Of a DNA stretch of 8,625 nt, positions 5,059 through 8,625 are shown one piece after another. How positions within the stretch are numbered: position 1 is the first letter of the stretch; each line of letters begins with the position of its first letter. The notes beneath the pieces were generated by a model. That model worked only from the letters and a program-made list of their open reading frames with translations, was not told where the DNA came from and searched no databases. Made by a program: the position numbers and the translations under genes. This stretch comes from Deltaproteobacteria bacterium (GTDB lineage Bacteria > Desulfobacterota > Dissulfuribacteria > Dissulfuribacterales > UBA3076): assembly GCA_030605675.1 (NCBI GenBank), contig JAUWHV010000029.1, positions 1-8,625 of the forward strand, given 5' to 3'.

Positions 5059-6289
5059 AAAAATACTCATAGTAGATGATAATGATTTTAATCTCAAACT
5101 TCTTGGCGGTATCCTTAAAAAAGAGGGATATGAAATAATCGAAGCCGTTGATGGTGAGGAAGCTGTAGACCTCGCACTTCGCGAACTGCCGGATCTTATA
5201 CTGTTGGATGTTATGATGCCGAATAAAGACGGTTATGAGGCCTGTTCCGAAATTAAAAGCGACAATCGCACTACGAACATCGCCATAATTTTTCTCTCGG
5301 CCAGGGCTGAAGCAGAAGACAAGATAAAGGGCCTGGAGTTAGGTGGGGCTGATTATGTGACCAAGCCCTTCGACAAGGGAGAGGTCCTGGCAAGGGTCAG
5401 GGCTCAGTTAAAGATTCAAAATCTGACCAAGAGTCTGATCCGGGCCAATAAGGAATTGCTCGAAAAACAGGAAAGCCTTGATAATGATTTAAAGGCAGCG
5501 GCTGAAATCCAGAAAAGTCTGCTTCCCAAGGCTTTACCTAGTATCCAAAGCATAGACGTGTCGTGGAAATTTATGCCCTGTCAAAGAGTCGGGGGGGATC
5601 TTTTTAACCTCCTTCGACTGGATGAGGATCATTGGGCTATTTACATGCTCGACGTCAGCGGCCACGGTGTCCCCTCGGCCATGGTATCGGTCTCTGTCTC
5701 CCAGATGCTGAGGCCGCAAACCGGCTACGTAGTAAAAAAGTCTATAGTACCTCCACCTTACTATACTATCGTGTCTCCGCCCGACGTTCTTAGCGAATTA
5801 GACATGGAGTATCCCATAGATCGATTCGAGAAGTTCTTCACCATCAGCTATCATGTGCTCAATATAAGAAACGGGATTCTCAAATACAGCAATGCCGCCC
5901 ATCCTTTTCCTGTGCTCTTACATCCGGACGGCACGATGGAGCTATTGGATAAAGGCGGGACGATTATCGGAATGGGTGGCGTCCTCCCTTTTGAAGAGGG
6001 GGAGAGACAACTGTGCTTCGGAGATAAGTTGATCATCTATACGGATGGAATAGTGGAGTATCAAGACAGAAAGGGATTATTCTATGGTGAGGATCGCTTT
6101 TATATGGAGTTGCAAAAATTAAAGGATGAACCTGTTTCCGTAATAATGGATGGCATCATAGAGTCTGTAATGCATTTCGGAGAACATAATGAACCGCGAG
6201 ACGATATCAGTCTGCTGGGCCTGGAGTTTAAAGGAAACGAAAAAAATGGTGCATCACAAGGAAAGAAAAAGGAGAAGGGGGATTCATGA
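5051..6289 (+). CDS. Response-regulator receiver fused to SpoIIE/RsbU-type PP2C serine phosphatase
   Basis: This 412-residue soluble protein has two domains. Residues 1-120 are a CheY-like receiver with acidic Asp9/Asp10, phosphoacceptor Asp53 (LLDVMMPNKDG), Ser83 and Lys105 (TKPF), all expected for activity. A charged, likely coiled-coil linker (about 120-155, LIRANKELLEKQESL) leads to a PP2C domain of the SpoIIE/RsbU type. Its metal ligands are visible as GGDLF (Asp183), LDVSGHG (Asp201), TDG (Asp332) and RDDISLL (Asp384/385). Family members dephosphorylate an anti-anti-sigma (STAS) protein once the receiver is phosphorylated; no STAS or anti-sigma gene lies in the window, so the target is unknown. 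The Lys-rich tail (about 395-410) is encoded by the purine-rich ribosome site of the next gene. The ATG at 5051 is preceded by AAAAGG at seven bases. The stop overlaps the next start as ATGA, showing tight coupling. It is the first gene of the operon. Confidence 0.92.
   Translation: MAEKILIVDDNDFNLKLLGGILKKEGYEIIEAVDGEEAVDLALRELPDLILLDVMMPNKDGYEACSEIKSDNRTTNIAIIFLSARAEAEDKIKGLELGGADYVTKPFDKGEVLARVRAQLKIQNLTKSLIRANKELLEKQESLDNDLKAAAEIQKSLLPKALPSIQSIDVSWKFMPCQRVGGDLFNLLRLDEDHWAIYMLDVSGHGVPSAMVSVSVSQMLRPQTGYVVKKSIVPPPYYTIVSPPDVLSELDMEYPIDRFEKFFTISYHVLNIRNGILKYSNAAHPFPVLLHPDGTMELLDKGGTIIGMGGVLPFEEGERQLCFGDKLIIYTDGIVEYQDRKGLFYGEDRFYMELQKLKDEPVSVIMDGIIESVMHFGEHNEPRDDISLLGLEFKGNEKNGASQGKKKEKGDS
6271..6281 (+). 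promoter_or_regulatory. Strong ribosome binding site inside the end of the phosphatase gene
   Basis: GGAGAAGGGGG lies four to eleven bases before the ATG at 6286, within the last codons of the phosphatase gene. It fixes the start of the binding protein and supports translational coupling through the ATGA overlap. Confidence 0.65.
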
Positions 6290-7350
6290 AGAATAAATTA
6301 TTTCTTAATGGTCTGTTTGTTATCTTTGCTCTTTTGTTTTGTAGTGCCGCTTTCGGAGACACCACCAAAAGAGTTTTCATTATCCATAGCTATGAAAAAG
6401 GACACGTATGCGGTCAGCCTCAGGAAGATGGCATAATCAAGGCCTTTCAAGAATCTGATCTGGAAATAGGCAAAGATGTTGAATTTCAACATTTCTACAT
6501 GGATACCAAAAAGACCTATACTACCACTGGTGAAATTGAACAAAGGGGTGGATTGGCTCTTGAAAAAGTCAAAGAGATCAAGCCGGACGTAGTTCTTGTC
6601 CTGGATGATAATGCGGTCAAAACAGTTATGATGCCTTTAATAGGCAGCGATATCCAGGTGGTTTTTTGCGGCATGAACGGTCAGCCCGAAGACTACAATA
6701 TGAAGAAACATTTCATGGACAGCCGCAGGAAACCAGGGGCCGATGTCACAGGTGTATATGAAAAGCTGTACCTGGTCAGGTCCCTGGGTGTAATGAAGGC
6801 TGTCCTCCCTGAGCTCAAGAAAGTATTGGGTATCACTGATTATTCGCCGACTGGTAATGCAATAACAAACCAGTTTAAAAGGGAGATTGAGGAGGAAACT
6901 CCTCCCGTGGCCTTTGAACTCGTGAGGGTAAAGGATTTTGCAGAGTACAAAAAGGTGATCTTCCGTGTAAATGAAGACCATGAGATCGGCGCAATCTATC
7001 CCGCAGCCCTATCGCTCAGGACGCCTGAAGGCACGACATATACAGCTCCTGATATTTTCAGATGGACCATCAAGAACTGCGAAAAACCGGACATGGCGTT
7101 AAATTATTTTTTCTCCAAGCTCGGGATCTTCGGAGGGGCGGCTGTGGATTTCAAGGCCATGGGACATCAGGCAGGCACCAAGGCGGTTAAGATTATAAAA
7201 GGGTCCAGGGCCGGAGATCTCCCCATAGAAGATGCCGACAAATACGCTATTGTGTTCAATCTAGCCAGGGCAAAAGAGCTTGGCATCAATATCCCATTTG
7301 AAATTCTTGGAGCTGCTGATTTTGTCTATGAAGAAATCATTTTAAAGTAG
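6286..7350 (+). CDS. Exported periplasmic binding protein, ABC_sub_bind type (first of a tandem pair)
   Basis: This 354-residue protein starts with a classical signal peptide: Lys at 2 and 4, a hydrophobic core (about 5-20), and likely cleavage after AFG (24). There is no proper lipobox, since Cys19 is preceded by Phe, so it should be free in the periplasm. The mature part shows the two-lobe pattern of the ABC_sub_bind (COG2984, TrpX-like) family: VFIIHSYEKGHVCG (30-43), FYMDT (70-74), VLVLDDNA (103-110), VVFCGMN (125-131) and a C-terminal NLARAKELGINIPFEIL (325-341). The same blocks recur in the next gene, marking a duplication. Family members bind small ligands such as amino acids, but no permease or ATPase follows. 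A receiver-phosphatase precedes it with a 4-base overlap, and a membrane sensor lies downstream, so a role as ligand receptor for signalling is more likely than transport. The ligand is unknown. Confidence 0.85.
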   Translation: MKNKLFLNGLFVIFALLFCSAAFGDTTKRVFIIHSYEKGHVCGQPQEDGIIKAFQESDLEIGKDVEFQHFYMDTKKTYTTTGEIEQRGGLALEKVKEIKPDVVLVLDDNAVKTVMMPLIGSDIQVVFCGMNGQPEDYNMKKHFMDSRRKPGADVTGVYEKLYLVRSLGVMKAVLPELKKVLGITDYSPTGNAITNQFKREIEEETPPVAFELVRVKDFAEYKKVIFRVNEDHEIGAIYPAALSLRTPEGTTYTAPDIFRWTIKNCEKPDMALNYFFSKLGIFGGAAVDFKAMGHQAGTKAVKIIKGSRAGDLPIEDADKYAIVFNLARAKELGINIPFEILGAADFVYEEIILK

Positions 7351-7356
7351 CTGCAT

Positions 7357-7361
7357 GGGAG
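7357..7361 (+). promoter_or_regulatory. Ribosome binding site favouring the second of two start codons
   Basis: GGGAG at 7357-7361 is only three bases from the ATG at 7365 but nine from the ATG at 7371, in the same frame. The spacing favours 7371, which removes the residues Met-Ile from the N-terminus and does not affect the signal peptide. Confidence 0.55.
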
Positions 7362-7370
7362 ATAATGATA

Positions 7371-8471
7371 ATGAACAGGGCTTCTTTTATTATTTTAACA
7401 GGCTTTCTGATTGTCATTTTTGTAAGTACGGCATTGGCCTCTTCTCCAAAAAAGATTTTCTGTGTGCAGAGTTATGATAAAGGCAATGTTTGCGGGGCAA
7501 GGATTGAGGCCGGGGTGCTCAAATCGTTAAAGAATCTGGGATATGAGGAAGGAAAGAATATAGAGCTCTTTCACTTCTATATGGATACCAGACACGAATA
7601 TATAAAATCGGAAGAGGTGAAGATGAGGGGCAAGCTTGCCTTGAAGCAAATAAAAGAGGTTGATCCTGACCTTGTGTTGATTATTGACGACAATGCCTGT
7701 GAACACGTAATGCTTCCCCTGGCTAAGAGCAAGTATCCTATCGTTTTTTCAGGTATGAATGTTCGTCCTGAATACTATGACAACATCACGGATTTTATGA
7801 AAACACGGGAGCGTCCGTCATTTAACATTACGGGCGTGACGGAAGAAGCCCCCTATGAGGCAACTATCAAGTTGTTGAAAGAGTTGGTCCCCGATGCCAA
7901 AAAGATGGTGGCCATCTCATCGACAGGCGCTCCATTTCTGACCCTGATGGCCAAGGACTTTGAACAGAAGATCACTGCCCATCCTGAGAACTATCCAATA
8001 AAACTTGATAAAATGGAATATATACGCACATTTAAGGAATATAAATCACTAATAGAGAAATATGAAAAGGCTGATCATATTGATATCATATTTAATATTA
8101 TCCTTACTACCTTGGAAGACGAGAATGGAAAGGGTGTGCCGCTAAGGGAAGCCCTTGGATGGATGGTCAGAAATCAGAACAAACCCGGCTTTACCTGGCT
8201 GGCAGACTGGGTTCCAATGGGATATCTGTGTTCTGCAGGCATTGATCTTCCTATGTGTGGAGATCAGGTGGCGCAGAAAGTGGTTCAAATACTTAACGGA
8301 AAAAAGCCTGGTGATATTCCAATTGATGAGCCAAAGGATCAATCTATTGTCTTAAATCTGGCAAGGGCTGAGCAATTGGGGATAACCATCCCCGTTTCTA
8401 TTTTGGAAGCAGCAGCTAGGGTATATCGCAGCATGAGCGTTTATCCTGAGTATCAAATAGCCGGGCGTTAA
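7371..8471 (+). CDS. Exported periplasmic binding protein, ABC_sub_bind type (second of the tandem pair)
   Basis: The protein has 366 residues from the ATG at 7371, or 368 from 7365. A signal peptide (MNRASFIILTGFL... to ALA) predicts cleavage near residue 23, with no lipobox. It is a paralogue of the preceding gene. Shared blocks in the same order, numbered from 7371, are IFCVQSYDKGNVCG (29-42), FHFYMDT (67-73), LIIDDNAC (103-110), VFSGMN (125-130), NGKKPGDIPID (about 309-319) and NLARAEQLGITIPVSIL (329-345). It differs by extra cysteines (IFC, DDNAC, YLCSAG, PMCG) and by a longer region before the C-terminal lobe, where GFTWLADWVPMGY replaces the sister sequence. The two may therefore bind different ligands. 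It starts about 20 bases after the first paralogue and ends one base before the membrane protein. No transport partner is seen; sensing is the likely role, by context only. Confidence 0.85.
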   Translation: MNRASFIILTGFLIVIFVSTALASSPKKIFCVQSYDKGNVCGARIEAGVLKSLKNLGYEEGKNIELFHFYMDTRHEYIKSEEVKMRGKLALKQIKEVDPDLVLIIDDNACEHVMLPLAKSKYPIVFSGMNVRPEYYDNITDFMKTRERPSFNITGVTEEAPYEATIKLLKELVPDAKKMVAISSTGAPFLTLMAKDFEQKITAHPENYPIKLDKMEYIRTFKEYKSLIEKYEKADHIDIIFNIILTTLEDENGKGVPLREALGWMVRNQNKPGFTWLADWVPMGYLCSAGIDLPMCGDQVAQKVVQILNGKKPGDIPIDEPKDQSIVLNLARAEQLGITIPVSILEAAARVYRSMSVYPEYQIAGR

Positions 8472-8472
8472 T

Positions 8473-8625
8473 ATGAAGAGGCCTCTTCTATACAGCTTAA
8501 GATCAAAGCTTATTTTTACAACTTTAATAATACTTGCCCTTCCCATGTCCATTGCCACTTTCTATGCCATTGGATCCTTTGATAAGTATATAAAACAGGA
8601 GGTAGAAAACGAACTTCAATCTAAT
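8473..8625 (+). CDS. Membrane-anchored sensor protein, N-terminal fragment (cut by right window edge)
   Basis: The frame is open for 51 codons to the window end. A basic N-terminus (MKRPLLYSLRSK) leads into one hydrophobic segment (about residues 13-34, LIFTTLIILALPMSIATFYA), then a polar, acidic stretch, SFDKYIKQEVENELQSN. The SLRSKL start followed by a single helix and a helical outside region is the typical beginning of Cache- or HAMP-containing histidine kinases, chemoreceptors or membrane PP2C phosphatases, but the deciding domains are outside the window. It starts one base after the previous stop (TAATATG) with no clear Shine-Dalgarno, so translation is probably coupled to the binding-protein gene. 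The position makes it the natural membrane partner of the two periplasmic binding proteins and possible phosphodonor for the receiver-phosphatase. Confidence 0.6.
   Translation, partial: MKRPLLYSLRSKLIFTTLIILALPMSIATFYAIGSFDKYIKQEVENELQSN

Noticed and set aside
6286..8471. Part of a conventional ABC import operon
   Set aside because: No permease or ATPase gene is present in the window, and the immediate neighbours are signalling proteins. The possibility stays open only beyond the right edge.

Overview
The window looks like an ordinary bacterial chromosome segment of moderate, slightly AT-leaning base composition. The gene types point to an anaerobic Gram-negative, most likely Desulfobacterota (Deltaproteobacteria) or a relative such as Nitrospirota. 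These types are a long-form AMP-forming acetyl-CoA synthetase beside an OFA-type MFS carrier, a receiver-PP2C regulator, and exported binding proteins beside a membrane sensor. The lineage is inferred from gene content and style; no rRNA, tRNA, CRISPR array, insertion sequence or phage gene is visible.

Left part, minus strand (1-4478). A small PnuC-like membrane protein is cut by the left edge (1-133). After a repeat-rich spacer (134-363) comes an isochorismatase-family hydrolase (364-930). A 131-base spacer then holds a strong palindrome whose centre is a perfect TATAAT. Beyond it lies a two-gene operon read right to left: acetyl-CoA synthetase (2400-4478), then an OFA-family MFS transporter (1062-2360), 39 bases apart. 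The pair suggests uptake or release of acetate or another small carboxylate coupled to its activation to acyl-CoA.

Centre (4479-5050). A 572-base divergent intergenic region separates the metabolic genes from the signalling genes. It holds a good promoter for acs, a 64-base element with inverted ends (TGTCATTT/AAATGACA), an AT-rich heptamer array, and a duplicated promoter/leader segment in front of the plus-strand operon.

Right part, plus strand (5051-8625). Four tightly packed genes form one operon: a response-regulator receiver fused to a SpoIIE/PP2C-type serine phosphatase; two tandem paralogous exported ABC_sub_bind-type periplasmic binding proteins; and the N-terminus of a membrane protein cut by the right edge that looks like a sensory receptor or kinase. 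No ABC permease or ATPase is present between these genes. The likely reading is that the binding proteins supply ligand information to a transmembrane sensor whose cytoplasmic output runs through the receiver-phosphatase. This is the most interesting part of the window, but the sensor output domain lies outside it.

Across scales, all three larger intergenic regions carry short AT-rich arrays with a seven-base period, arranged as facing pairs. They are a recurrent genome-specific repeat rather than part of any gene.
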